Assembly: GCA_030698395.1 (NCBI GenBank)
Contig: JAUYKW010000009.1
Span: 1-45,027, forward strand
DNA from: a bacterium
Lineage (GTDB): Bacteria > Patescibacteriota > Patescibacteriia > UBA9570
Length of the DNA stretch: 45,027 bases
Direction: 5' to 3'
Both the position numbers and the translations under genes were made by a program. Shown piece by piece: positions 34,415 through 42,004 of the stretch. The notes below the pieces were generated by a model. The model was not told the DNA's origin, did not search any database, and worked only from the letters and a program-made list of their open reading frames with translations. The stretch's first letter is position 1; every line of letters starts with the position of its first letter.

Positions 34415-34443
34415 ATTGTATACCGAACAAAAACCGAACGCAA
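34415..34443 (-). promoter_or_regulatory. lexA promoter with embedded operator
   Basis: On the minus strand TTGCGT (34438-34443), 17 bp, TACAAT (34415-34420). The spacer is occupied by the direct repeat GTTC-N7-GTTC, so a bound repressor would block polymerase. Between promoter and ATG lie two perfect 12-bp palindromes, GGCTCTAGAGCC (34356-34367) and GGTCGATCGACC (34307-34318). Confidence 0.75.
34423..34439. promoter_or_regulatory. LexA operator candidate 1 (GAAC-N7-GAAC)
   Basis: CCGAACAAAAACCGAAC is a direct repeat GAAC-N7-GAAC, the form known for LexA of alphaproteobacteria (GTTC-N7-GTTC on the other strand). It lies between the lexA -35 and -10. Confidence 0.7.
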
Positions 34444-34460
34444 GTAGAGCCTGTGGATAA

Positions 34461-34477
34461 CCGAACAAAAACCGAAA
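34461..34477. promoter_or_regulatory. LexA operator candidate 2
   Basis: CCGAACAAAAACCGAAA repeats the first 16 bases of operator 1 exactly, 38 bp away, with the last base changed (GAAC-N7-GAAA). It ends 16 bp before the -35 of the divergent gene at 34580. A perfect DnaA-box sequence (TGTGGATAA, 34452-34460) stands directly before it. Confidence 0.6.
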
Positions 34478-34493
34478 GTATCTTGTAAAAACA

Positions 34494-34522
34494 TTGACAA
34501 ATATGGCTTTTTACGATATAAT
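34494..34522 (+). promoter_or_regulatory. Consensus promoter of the 34580 gene
   Basis: TTGACA (34494-34499), exactly 17 bp, TATAAT (34517-34522): both boxes are perfect, the strongest promoter in the window. A leader of about 50 nt follows. Confidence 0.85.
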
Positions 34523-34579
34523 TAGGTTCATTAATAGATTTATTATATTCGATCTTCTCTAATTATTACTAATAAAAAT

Positions 34580-35593
34580 ATGTTTCAAGAACACATGCCA
34601 GAACCTAATCAAGACGAAATTCCAACAGAGTCTTATGATGAGCAACAAATGGAAGATATTCGTACTCCGGAGGATTCAGTAGCTACTGCAAAAGCAGAAG
34701 ATAGAGAACATTTTGAACAAGTTAAAGATGAAGCTGGCGAAGCTTTAATAGATGCAATGGCAGATGATCCAGAGGCTGTAGAAGCTGTAATAGATGCAAT
34801 GGCAGAGGCTAATGCTGTAGCTGATACACCGCTTTCAGATGATGAAAAGGCTAACATTAAAAGAGAATTCTCTGTTTTACAAGGAATGGAGGACATGCCT
34901 CCAGGATCCATAGCGGAAATGGCTAAAAAGATAGCTAAAGAAGGCGAGGTTTCTATGTTGGGCTCACTTTGGAGAATATCTACGCCTGGTATGATAGCAG
35001 AGCATGTAGGAAGTCAACTTGTAGACATGAAAAGATTTGCTACAGGAGAGGATAGAGACATGAAAGCAGCAGCAAGAATTGCGGCGCGTTTTGTTATTCC
35101 ACCTGGAGCATCTACTGCTGTTAGTGAAATGTTTTTAAGAGATGAAGCGGCACGAGCAGATTATGTAAGAACAGTGGTTAAAGATGCTCAGAATGGAATG
35201 ACTGTATTAGCTATTATTTCACCATTAGCTGGACCAGAAGCAGTACCTATTGCTGGAGTGGCAAAAGTTGCAGCTGATAAATTAGGTGATGAAGTAATTA
35301 AGCTGGTTGATCAAGATGAACCAGTAACAAGGCAGGATGTAATTAAAGCTATTCATCGGGGAAGTGGCATGGATGATCCTAAGGTGCGTGAAGCAGTATT
35401 CAAGGTTGCAGCTCAAAAGTTGGGTGATAAAGAATTTGTTGGAGCCGCTACAAGCAATGAAGACGTTGCGAAGTTACTTGGTCATGCTGGACGAATAATG
35501 CAGGAGAATCCACAGAAGGTTGATCAAATATATACGAAATGGATAATGGATGAACCTCAACCTCAATCGCAACCAGAAGCTATGGCTGCATAA
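34580..35593 (+). CDS. Acidic alpha-helical protein, unknown, divergent from lexA
   Basis: A 337-aa protein with a very acidic N-terminal 100 residues (many Glu, Asp, Ala; DAMADDPEAVEAVIDAMAEA repeats itself in part). A more balanced, mostly helical domain lies at about 110-320, and a Gln/Pro-rich tail ends QPEAMAA. Residues about 205-230 (MTVLAIISPLAGPEAVPIAGVAKVAA) are hydrophobic but interrupted, so a membrane helix is uncertain. The Ala-rich stretches GAATSNEDVAKLLGHAGRIM suggest helix bundles. I do not recognise the family. It has the strongest promoter in the window, adjacent to LexA-like repeats, so it may belong to the SOS response. Confidence 0.75.
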   Translation: MFQEHMPEPNQDEIPTESYDEQQMEDIRTPEDSVATAKAEDREHFEQVKDEAGEALIDAMADDPEAVEAVIDAMAEANAVADTPLSDDEKANIKREFSVLQGMEDMPPGSIAEMAKKIAKEGEVSMLGSLWRISTPGMIAEHVGSQLVDMKRFATGEDRDMKAAARIAARFVIPPGASTAVSEMFLRDEAARADYVRTVVKDAQNGMTVLAIISPLAGPEAVPIAGVAKVAADKLGDEVIKLVDQDEPVTRQDVIKAIHRGSGMDDPKVREAVFKVAAQKLGDKEFVGAATSNEDVAKLLGHAGRIMQENPQKVDQIYTKWIMDEPQPQSQPEAMAA

Positions 35594-35622
35594 AAATTAG
35601 ATAATAAAAAAGAAAGCATTAA

Positions 35623-35660
35623 AAAAAGTAGAGACGTGATTAATCACGTCCCTACTTTTT
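35623..35660. terminator. Bidirectional terminator
   Basis: A 38-base hairpin: an 18-bp perfect palindrome GACGTGATTAATCACGTC (35633-35650), one A-C mismatch, then AAAAAGTAG/CTACTTTTT. T-runs lie at both ends, so it serves the 34580 gene and the opposite AI-2E transporter gene. Confidence 0.85.
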
Positions 35661-35667
35661 GATTATA

Positions 35668-36711
35668 TTAATCAGCTTTGTCTAGTTGGACCTTATATTT
35701 TTGTTCGTACATTTTCCACATACTAAGGAAGAAGGCAGTTATAACTGGACCAATCACTACGCCGGAGATACCAAAGCTTAGTAAACCACCTAATGTTGCA
35801 AAGAAAATTAACAATGGATGCATCTGGGTATCTTTACCTACTAATGGTCCGCGTAAAACATTATCAATAAAGCCAGCGATAACCATGGCTACAATTACGA
35901 CAGCAGCCTGCCAAAAATTTCCTAGCATTAGCAAGATAATTGTGCCGGGTAATAATATAATGGCAGCACCTAGGCCAGGAATGATCGATAACACAATCAT
36001 GATTACTCCCCAAAAGACAGCTGCCGGAACACCAACAATAAAGAAAGCTATGCTACCAATTATTCCTTGAATGACTCCAATTAGGAGCGTTCCTTTTAGA
36101 GTTGCTTTAGCAGTCGAAACAAATCTGTCATATAATTCTTTCTCTTTTTTATCACCCAGAGGCACTAAGTGCATTAAGTTAATTAGAATTTTTTTACCAT
36201 CACGAATAAAATAATATAGTGTGTACAACATGATGAAGAACTGGATCAGCAATCGTACGGTATTTTGGCCACTGGCTGCAACAAATTGATACACTGCTTT
36301 AGAAATTGAGGAACTCCAGGTGGTTAGTCTTTCTAGAATATCAACGTCACCAATAAAGCGTTGTAGGAATGGCCAGTCAAGATATCCTTCTATGGTAGTA
36401 CTGATATTTTGAAAAGCTTCTGGCGTACCGAAATCTTTGTAAACAGAAATAGCCTGTTGGATAATAAGTGAAATTAATCCAGCTAGCGGTACTATGAATA
36501 TTAGCAATATTAAAGCCAAAGTGATGGAGGTAGCTAGATCAGGTTTCTTTATTTTTACTAAAATTTTTATATAGACTGGTCTAAATAATGCAGCAATAAC
36601 CGCAGCCCAAAAAACTGGATACAAATAAGGACGTAACATCCAGGCAAAAATAATTGTGATACCTATTAAGGCACCTATAAAAGTGTAAGATTGAATTTTT
36701 TTGAAGTCCAT
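35668..36711 (-). CDS. AI-2E family transporter (PerM-like)
   Basis: This 347-aa membrane protein has eight predicted helices in the typical order: two at the start (FIGALIGITIIFAWMLRPYLYPVFWAAVIAALF), one near 62-85, a long extracellular loop with amphipathic helices (about 90-150), then five more. It includes the signature region GVPAAVFWGVIMIVLSIIPGLGAAIILLP and GPLVGKDTQMHPLLIFFATLGGLLSFGISGVVIGPVI. The substrate in most members is unknown. It begins 2 bp behind the asparaginase-like gene. Confidence 0.92.
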   Translation of the reverse strand: MDFKKIQSYTFIGALIGITIIFAWMLRPYLYPVFWAAVIAALFRPVYIKILVKIKKPDLATSITLALILLIFIVPLAGLISLIIQQAISVYKDFGTPEAFQNISTTIEGYLDWPFLQRFIGDVDILERLTTWSSSISKAVYQFVAASGQNTVRLLIQFFIMLYTLYYFIRDGKKILINLMHLVPLGDKKEKELYDRFVSTAKATLKGTLLIGVIQGIIGSIAFFIVGVPAAVFWGVIMIVLSIIPGLGAAIILLPGTIILLMLGNFWQAAVVIVAMVIAGFIDNVLRGPLVGKDTQMHPLLIFFATLGGLLSFGISGVVIGPVITAFFLSMWKMYEQKYKVQLDKAD

Positions 36712-36713
36712 AA

Positions 36714-37709
36714 TTATTCTGTAAGTTCGCCAATAATATTTTTTTCGTATAATTCTTTTATTTTATCACGCTTTTCAGTTTGTCCTAATACCCACATTAG
36801 TTTGATAATTGCGGATTCACTAGTCATATCATGAGATGATAGCGCGCCATGTTTTTTTGCGAATGCACCACCTACATATCTACTATATTCTACACCGCCA
36901 TATATGCACTGAGTATCAATTGCGACTACAACATCTTGGCTAACAATATTTTCAATGGCATCTTGAATACCGTTATTTCCGAGCGGTATATTTCCTGCTC
37001 CATAGCCTTCTATCACTATACCTTTGGTACGTGGTGGAACCATGCTTAATACATGTTCATTGGTAATTCCTGGAAAAAGTTTAATTACAGCAATATCTTT
37101 AACAATATTTGTCTTGAGGACGATGGGTTTATTATGAGTTTTAAATGAGTGAGAATGAATTCGTAAATCTATGCCAACTTCTCCTAAAGGTTTTAAATTT
37201 GGAGAAGTAAACGAATGGATTGCAAAATCATGGGTTTTTTTAGTACGATTTCCGCGGAGCAGTACATTGCTAAACATAATGCTTACCTCAGCTATATCTT
37301 CGCATGCGAAGCGCATGGCATTTAGCAAGTTACTGTGATTATCAGAAGCTATCTGTGTTAGTGGAACGTGTGTATCAGTTAAAACTATAGGCTTACCAAG
37401 ATTTTCTATCATAAAAGATAGCGCAGTAGCAGTGTGTGCCATTGTGTCGGAGCCGAGCAGAATAACAAAACCATCAAATTGTTCATAGCAATCGGCAATT
37501 GTCCTAGCAATTGTTTGCCAATGGCCCGGATTAATATCGGAGCTGTCTAGCTGAAACAAATATTTTGATTCAATATTTGCTATTCTAGCCATTGCTGGAA
37601 TAAAATCCAAAAGCTTTCGTTGTCTATCTGCTGTAGCTACTAGTACACCTTCTGCATTTACCTCCATCGCTACAACTCCTCCTGTATGAATGAGGCATAT
37701 TTTTTTCAT
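36714..37709 (-). CDS. L-asparaginase-like protein with altered catalytic threonine
   Basis: This 331-aa protein has the type I asparaginase/GatD fold. The N-terminal loop reads LIHTGGVVAM where active enzymes have TGGTI, so the nucleophilic Thr (Thr12 in E. coli AnsB numbering) is Val. The second motif is ILLGSDTMAHTATAL (Ser-Asp in place of Thr-Asp), and the conserved Lys region appears as TDTHVPL. The C-terminal part (KGIVIEGYGAGNIPLGNNG) matches the family. Loss of the Thr makes normal hydrolysis doubtful. A TATACT lies nine bases before the ATG. Confidence 0.85.
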   Translation of the reverse strand: MKKICLIHTGGVVAMEVNAEGVLVATADRQRKLLDFIPAMARIANIESKYLFQLDSSDINPGHWQTIARTIADCYEQFDGFVILLGSDTMAHTATALSFMIENLGKPIVLTDTHVPLTQIASDNHSNLLNAMRFACEDIAEVSIMFSNVLLRGNRTKKTHDFAIHSFTSPNLKPLGEVGIDLRIHSHSFKTHNKPIVLKTNIVKDIAVIKLFPGITNEHVLSMVPPRTKGIVIEGYGAGNIPLGNNGIQDAIENIVSQDVVVAIDTQCIYGGVEYSRYVGGAFAKKHGALSSHDMTSESAIIKLMWVLGQTEKRDKIKELYEKNIIGELTE

Positions 37710-37730
37710 GGTCGATATAGTATACCACGG

Positions 37731-37759
37731 TTGTTTTTAGTGGTCTAAAATGTTTTAAT
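37731..37759 (+). promoter_or_regulatory. Leaderless promoter of the S8 protease
   Basis: TTGTTT (37731-37736), 17 bp, TTTAAT (37754-37759), then six bases to the ATG at 37766. The asparaginase -10 (37719-37724, minus strand) lies just before it. Confidence 0.55.
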
Positions 37760-37765
37760 ATATGC

Positions 37766-39583
37766 ATGATTCGTTACAAAAATGCACTTTTCCTTTTGCT
37801 ACTCACATTATTGGTGAGTCCAGCTCTTGTTTTAGCACAAAGTGATGTTGAAAAGCAATTATTAGTGAGATGGAAAGGTGATGGAGAGATTGAGACGATT
37901 AATATAGATGATCCAGAAGTAGAGATATCAGCATATCAAATTAATCCATTAGTAGATCATGTAGAGCAGAATGTTACTAGAACGTTAGCTGTATTTCCTA
38001 ATGACCCATCTTCAGGAGATCAATACTATTTGAAGCAGGATAGCGACGTAGACATAGATGCGGGTAGGGCTTGGAACGTAACTACTGGCAGTAACAATGT
38101 TGTAATCGCTGTTATAGATACAGGAGTAGATCTTGATCATCCAGATTTGTCCGGAAATATCTGGGTTAATACAGATGAGATAGCTAATAATGGTATAGAT
38201 GATGATGGTAATGGGTATATTGATGATGTGAATGGTTGGGACTTTGTAGAAAATGATAATGATCCAAATCCTACGCCTACTTCTTTTAACTATTTTTCAA
38301 CTGTTGTAGTTCATGGAACTCATGTGGCTGGCATTATAGGGGCGCTTGGTAATAATACGTTGGGCGTAGCTGGTATTAACTGGGATGTTAGTATTATGCC
38401 ACTACGAGTTTTTGATGATACTGGTAATAGTTCAACTACAGATATTGTAAATGCGATTGAATATGCTCATGCTAATGGTGCTCGAGTGCTAAATATGAGT
38501 TATGGCGGAAGTAGTGCCAGCGTTTATGAGCTGGAGGCTATTAGAGATGCATATGATGATGGCGTGATTAGTATGGCCGCTGCTGGTAATGAGGGTGTTA
38601 ATTTAAATAAATATCAATTATATCCAGCGTGTTATGGCTTAGTGTTAAGTGTCTCAGCTACTGATAATTATGATAATAGGGCATCATTTAGTAATTATGG
38701 TACTGATTGCGTTGATGTTGCAGCTCCGGGTGAAAGCATCTTAAGTACTTATTATCAAAATGTTGGTTATGGTTTTTTAAGTTACTATGGATATTTAAGT
38801 GGCACTTCAATGTCTACTCCAATAGTAGCTGGTATTGCTGGATTACTTTTAGCAGTTGATGATAATTTAAGTGTTTTTACGATGAGAAATTTAATAATCG
38901 ACTCGGCTGATAATATTAGCGATGATACTTTAGGAAGTGGACGAGTTAATGCTTATCAGGCCTTGCTTGCTGAGGAAGAGTTAGATGCCCCGGATGCCCC
39001 GGTAATTACTGCTTATCATAACAGCAAGAAAAAGAAACAGATTGGTAAGAAAACCCGAACTAAAGATTCTCATCCTTACTTTACTTGGAAAGAACCTGAT
39101 AGTAGCAGTTCGATAGTTGGATACTATGTATATTTTGGAAATAGAAAGAAAAATCCAAAAAAATATGGTACCTTACGAACAAAACGGAACTATTATCCAG
39201 CTGGAGTTAGAGGTAATGAAAAAAATTATCGCTTAAGAATAAAAGCAGTTGATGAAAATAATAAGTTATCTAAAATTGCTACTTTTAAATATATTTCGGA
39301 TACTAAAGTTAAGCGCCCAACATGGGATAGAATAACTAAGAATGATGCAGGCTTAGAATTAAGATGGTATCAAGAAGCTGGAGAATATGTAATGGGCTAT
39401 CATATATATAGAGCAGTTGATGGAGATAAGAAATTTTCAAAAATTACTTCATCACGAGTTATGACAAAATCATTTATTGATACAACAGTAGAACCTGGTC
39501 ATATCTATAAATATAAGGTGCGTTCAATTGATGATTTAGGAAATGAAAGTAAGTTATCAAAATCTAAGAAATATTGTTTATGA
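37766..39583 (+). CDS. Secreted subtilisin-like (S8) serine protease
   Basis: This 605-aa exported protease has a signal peptide (about residues 1-24, ending VLAQ) and a short propeptide. The catalytic domain at about 90-405 has Asp in VIAVIDTGVDLDHPDLSG, His in VVHGTHVAGIIG, Asn in AAAGNEG and Ser in LSGTSMSTPIVAG. The insertion NGIDDDGNGYIDDVNGWDF is a typical calcium-binding loop. Two fibronectin III-like domains follow (about 415-510 and 515-605, YYVYFG, GYHIYRA). It probably acts at the surface or outside the cell. The stop overlaps the next ATG (ATGA). Confidence 0.95.
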   Translation: MIRYKNALFLLLLTLLVSPALVLAQSDVEKQLLVRWKGDGEIETINIDDPEVEISAYQINPLVDHVEQNVTRTLAVFPNDPSSGDQYYLKQDSDVDIDAGRAWNVTTGSNNVVIAVIDTGVDLDHPDLSGNIWVNTDEIANNGIDDDGNGYIDDVNGWDFVENDNDPNPTPTSFNYFSTVVVHGTHVAGIIGALGNNTLGVAGINWDVSIMPLRVFDDTGNSSTTDIVNAIEYAHANGARVLNMSYGGSSASVYELEAIRDAYDDGVISMAAAGNEGVNLNKYQLYPACYGLVLSVSATDNYDNRASFSNYGTDCVDVAAPGESILSTYYQNVGYGFLSYYGYLSGTSMSTPIVAGIAGLLLAVDDNLSVFTMRNLIIDSADNISDDTLGSGRVNAYQALLAEEELDAPDAPVITAYHNSKKKKQIGKKTRTKDSHPYFTWKEPDSSSSIVGYYVYFGNRKKNPKKYGTLRTKRNYYPAGVRGNEKNYRLRIKAVDENNKLSKIATFKYISDTKVKRPTWDRITKNDAGLELRWYQEAGEYVMGYHIYRAVDGDKKFSKITSSRVMTKSFIDTTVEPGHIYKYKVRSIDDLGNESKLSKSKKYCL

Positions 39584-39963
39584 CACTAATAATTATCAGT
39601 AGTGTGGTAATTTGCATAGCTGTCTCAATGATGATGCTGTATTTTTGGATGTTAATTTCTGCAAGTGCCAATGATAAAATGCGAAGTCGGGTTAAGCATA
39701 TTCATAAAATGATTTTAGTAGTATCTACTGGGTTAATATTTCTGTTGGTGGCAGGGTTTATAGAAAATCTTTGGTATTCAGTTGTTGGAGTTTTGATATC
39801 TATTACTGGAATATCTTCGTATTTTAATCAGTTACGATCTTGGTTTGCAGAAACAGAGTATGTAGAGATGAAGAGTAGCTTTTTATCTATTATTATTTGG
39901 CTTTTGTGGCTAGGATTATTAGGTTTATTAATAACTCATTTTATTTATATATGGATATACTAA
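39580..39963 (+). CDS. Small membrane protein, unknown
   Basis: A 127-aa hydrophobic protein with four helices: about residues 2-25, 43-62, 66-82 and 103-125. A short basic loop lies between the first two (NDKMRSRVKHIHK). The ATG at 39580 overlaps the stop of the protease gene (ATGA), a coupling start; an in-frame TTG lies six bases earlier. No family is recognised. It overlaps the MgtC-like gene by 13 bp. Confidence 0.7.
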   Translation: MTLIIISSVVICIAVSMMMLYFWMLISASANDKMRSRVKHIHKMILVVSTGLIFLLVAGFIENLWYSVVGVLISITGISSYFNQLRSWFAETEYVEMKSSFLSIIIWLLWLGLLGLLITHFIYIWIY

Positions 39964-40364
39964 TTGTAACTTTTCAGTTGAGTTTAAGCGCAATTTTAGG
40001 TGCTGTAATTGGTTGGGAAAGAGAGCGAATTCATAAAGCAGCTGGTCATCGAACTTTGGGTTTAGTAGCTGTGGGTGTTACCTTATTTACTTTAATATCA
40101 CAGTATGGTTTTCCTGGTGCTGTAGATTTTGATCCTTCCAGAATTGCTGCTCAAGTCATTTCCGGTATTGGTTTCTTGGGAGCTGGCCTGATTATTTTTC
40201 ATAATGACAAGATTGAGAATTTAACAACTGCAGCAACTATTTGGATTGTTGCTTCTATAGCTATGGCAGTTGGTATTGGTTGGTACAGCGTGGCATTGAT
40301 TGCTACAGTTTTAGCATTAGTGATTCTGCATATTATGAGACTATTGATTCCAGGAAAGAAATAA
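39951..40364 (+). CDS. MgtC/SapB family membrane protein
   Basis: A 137-aa membrane protein of the MgtC N-terminal family. The helices and signature are clear: LSAILGAVIGWERERIHKAAGHRTLGLVAVGVTLFTLIS, then RIAAQVISGIGFLGAGLIIF and TAATIWIVASIAMAVG. The ATG at 39951 is preferred over an upstream TTG at 39897 because homologues begin shortly before the first helix. The C-terminal soluble domain of MgtC is absent, as in SapB-type members. Its role in Mg2+ stress or membrane potential is only known for relatives. Confidence 0.9.
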   Translation: MDILIVTFQLSLSAILGAVIGWERERIHKAAGHRTLGLVAVGVTLFTLISQYGFPGAVDFDPSRIAAQVISGIGFLGAGLIIFHNDKIENLTTAATIWIVASIAMAVGIGWYSVALIATVLALVILHIMRLLIPGKK

Positions 40365-40365
40365 C

Positions 40366-41703
40366 ATGAAGAAACTTTTGAAGAAAATATTACCGCCGAA
40401 GCTTATTTTGCAATATCACAAGTTTCTTGGACGTTACGCAGCGAAAAAATTTGATCATCCTTCTAATAAGCTAATTGTAATTGGAGTTACTGGCACGAAG
40501 GGAAAATCAACAACTTGTAATTTAATTTGGCATTTACTTACTCAAGCTGGTTTTAAAGTAGGCATGGCAACAACTGTAAATTTTAGAATTGCGGATAAAC
40601 ATTGGTTGAACGATACAAAGATGACTATGCTTGGCCGAACGAAATTACAAAATATGTTAAGTGACATGGTTGAAGCGGGTTGTCAGTATGCAATAATTGA
40701 AACTTCATCAGAAGGCATTAAACAGTTTCGTCATATTGGAATTAATTATGATATGGTGGTATTTACAAATCTATATCCGGAACATTTGGATGCACACGAG
40801 GGATTTGAAAATTACAAACAGGCCAAGCTTGAATTGTTCCGTCACGCTAGTCAATCTCTATTAAAGGAGCATGATGGAAAAACAATTCAAAAAATTGCCG
40901 TGGTAAACGCAGATGCTACAGATGCGGATCAATTTATTCAGGCTGCTCAGATGGGAAGTAAGATTATTTGGTCGCGGAAAGAAAATGTTGAAGCACCAAT
41001 AAACTTACAAATATCAAGTGTTGTTGAAACAGCAGAAGGTGTAAAATTTTCAATTGGGGAATACGAATTCAATTGTAATCTTCATGGTGCGTGGAATGTA
41101 GAAAACATAGTATCTGCAGTAAGTGTTTGTATTGCACAGGGCTTTTCTTATCCTGATATTGTAGCTTGGTTGAATAATTTTCCAGGTGTTCCGGGTAGGA
41201 TGGAATTAATTGATGCAGGGCAGAAATTTTTTGTAGTGGTTGACTATGCGTATGAGCCAACAAGTTTGGGATTATTATACGATTATTGGCGCAAGCAAGT
41301 GGGGCTGGATAAAAAAATGATAACGCTTATTAGTAGTACGGGTGGTGGTAGAGATGTTGGTCGAAGAGCAACGAATGGTCAGGTAGCTGCAGAAAAGTGT
41401 GATTACGTGATAGTTACAGATGAAGATCCATATGATGATGATCCACAAGAAATCATAGATCAAGTCGCGGCAGGCGCTCTTGCTGTAGGTAAGGTAGAAA
41501 ATCAAAATATGTGGCGGATATTAGATAGAACTGAGGCAATTGTTAAAGCTTGTAGTCTTGCGCTGCCAGGAGATGTGGTATTTCTAACTGCTAAGGGGGC
41601 AGAGCAGAAAATGTGCGTAGCAAAGGGAAAAAAGATAGATTGGGATGATCGGAAGGTAGTATATAGAGTTATCAAGCAGATTTTAGGCGAAAAAGCCACA
41701 TGA
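40366..41703 (+). CDS. Mur ligase family protein (MurE-like)
   Basis: A 445-aa ATP-dependent ligase. Central domain: VIGVTGTKGKSTTCNLIW (P-loop, about residues 38-55), AIIETSSEG and TNLYPEHLDAHEGFENYKQAK (UDP-MurNAc ligase signature with the metal-binding His). C-terminal domain: VDYAYEPTSLG and TDEDPYDDDP (in MurE the DNP.R/DDPR region binds the diamino acid). The usual N-terminal uridine-binding domain is reduced to about 35 residues, so it resembles the shortened MurE-like proteins of CPR genomes. The amino acid added cannot be told. Confidence 0.9.
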   Translation: MKKLLKKILPPKLILQYHKFLGRYAAKKFDHPSNKLIVIGVTGTKGKSTTCNLIWHLLTQAGFKVGMATTVNFRIADKHWLNDTKMTMLGRTKLQNMLSDMVEAGCQYAIIETSSEGIKQFRHIGINYDMVVFTNLYPEHLDAHEGFENYKQAKLELFRHASQSLLKEHDGKTIQKIAVVNADATDADQFIQAAQMGSKIIWSRKENVEAPINLQISSVVETAEGVKFSIGEYEFNCNLHGAWNVENIVSAVSVCIAQGFSYPDIVAWLNNFPGVPGRMELIDAGQKFFVVVDYAYEPTSLGLLYDYWRKQVGLDKKMITLISSTGGGRDVGRRATNGQVAAEKCDYVIVTDEDPYDDDPQEIIDQVAAGALAVGKVENQNMWRILDRTEAIVKACSLALPGDVVFLTAKGAEQKMCVAKGKKIDWDDRKVVYRVIKQILGEKAT

Positions 41704-41833
41704 ATTGGGGAAAAATAAAGTCAATTGGGGACAGAATGGGGACAAGAAGTGCGTTTTGTTGGCTAATATTAGGTAAAAAGATAATATTGGTTTAGTATGT
41801 GGATAACTTATTCGCAGCATTTTTTTCTATAAC

Positions 41834-41862
41834 TTGACAATAATATACGTATTCGGTAGAGT
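41834..41862 (+). promoter_or_regulatory. rpoB promoter P1
   Basis: TTGACA (41834-41839), 17 bp, TAGAGT (41857-41862). It lies in the 300-bp gap before rpoB. A perfect DnaA-box sequence TGTGGATAA stands just upstream (41798-41806). Confidence 0.6.
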
Positions 41863-41894
41863 TATCTCTGGTTTTACATGAATTTTTCACGAAG

Positions 41895-41924
41895 TTGACA
41901 TCATTCGTCCTAATATAATATAAG
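41895..41924 (+). promoter_or_regulatory. rpoB promoter P2
   Basis: TTGACA (41895-41900), 18 bp, TATAAG (41919-41924), within an A/T run that offers several -10 choices. The leader to rpoB is about 75 nt and ends in a short hairpin and TTTTT directly before the ATG. Confidence 0.6.
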
Positions 41925-42004
41925 TTTCAGTGCAGGTCGCGCTCGCAACTAATTAAAATTAATTAATTATATCAACCCGTCTGTAAAGGCAGGGCTTTGT
42001 TTTT

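Noticed and set aside
34452-41806. Single perfect DnaA boxes at 34452 and 41798 as a replication origin
   Set aside because: Only one box at each place, no cluster, no dnaA/dnaN or unwinding region.
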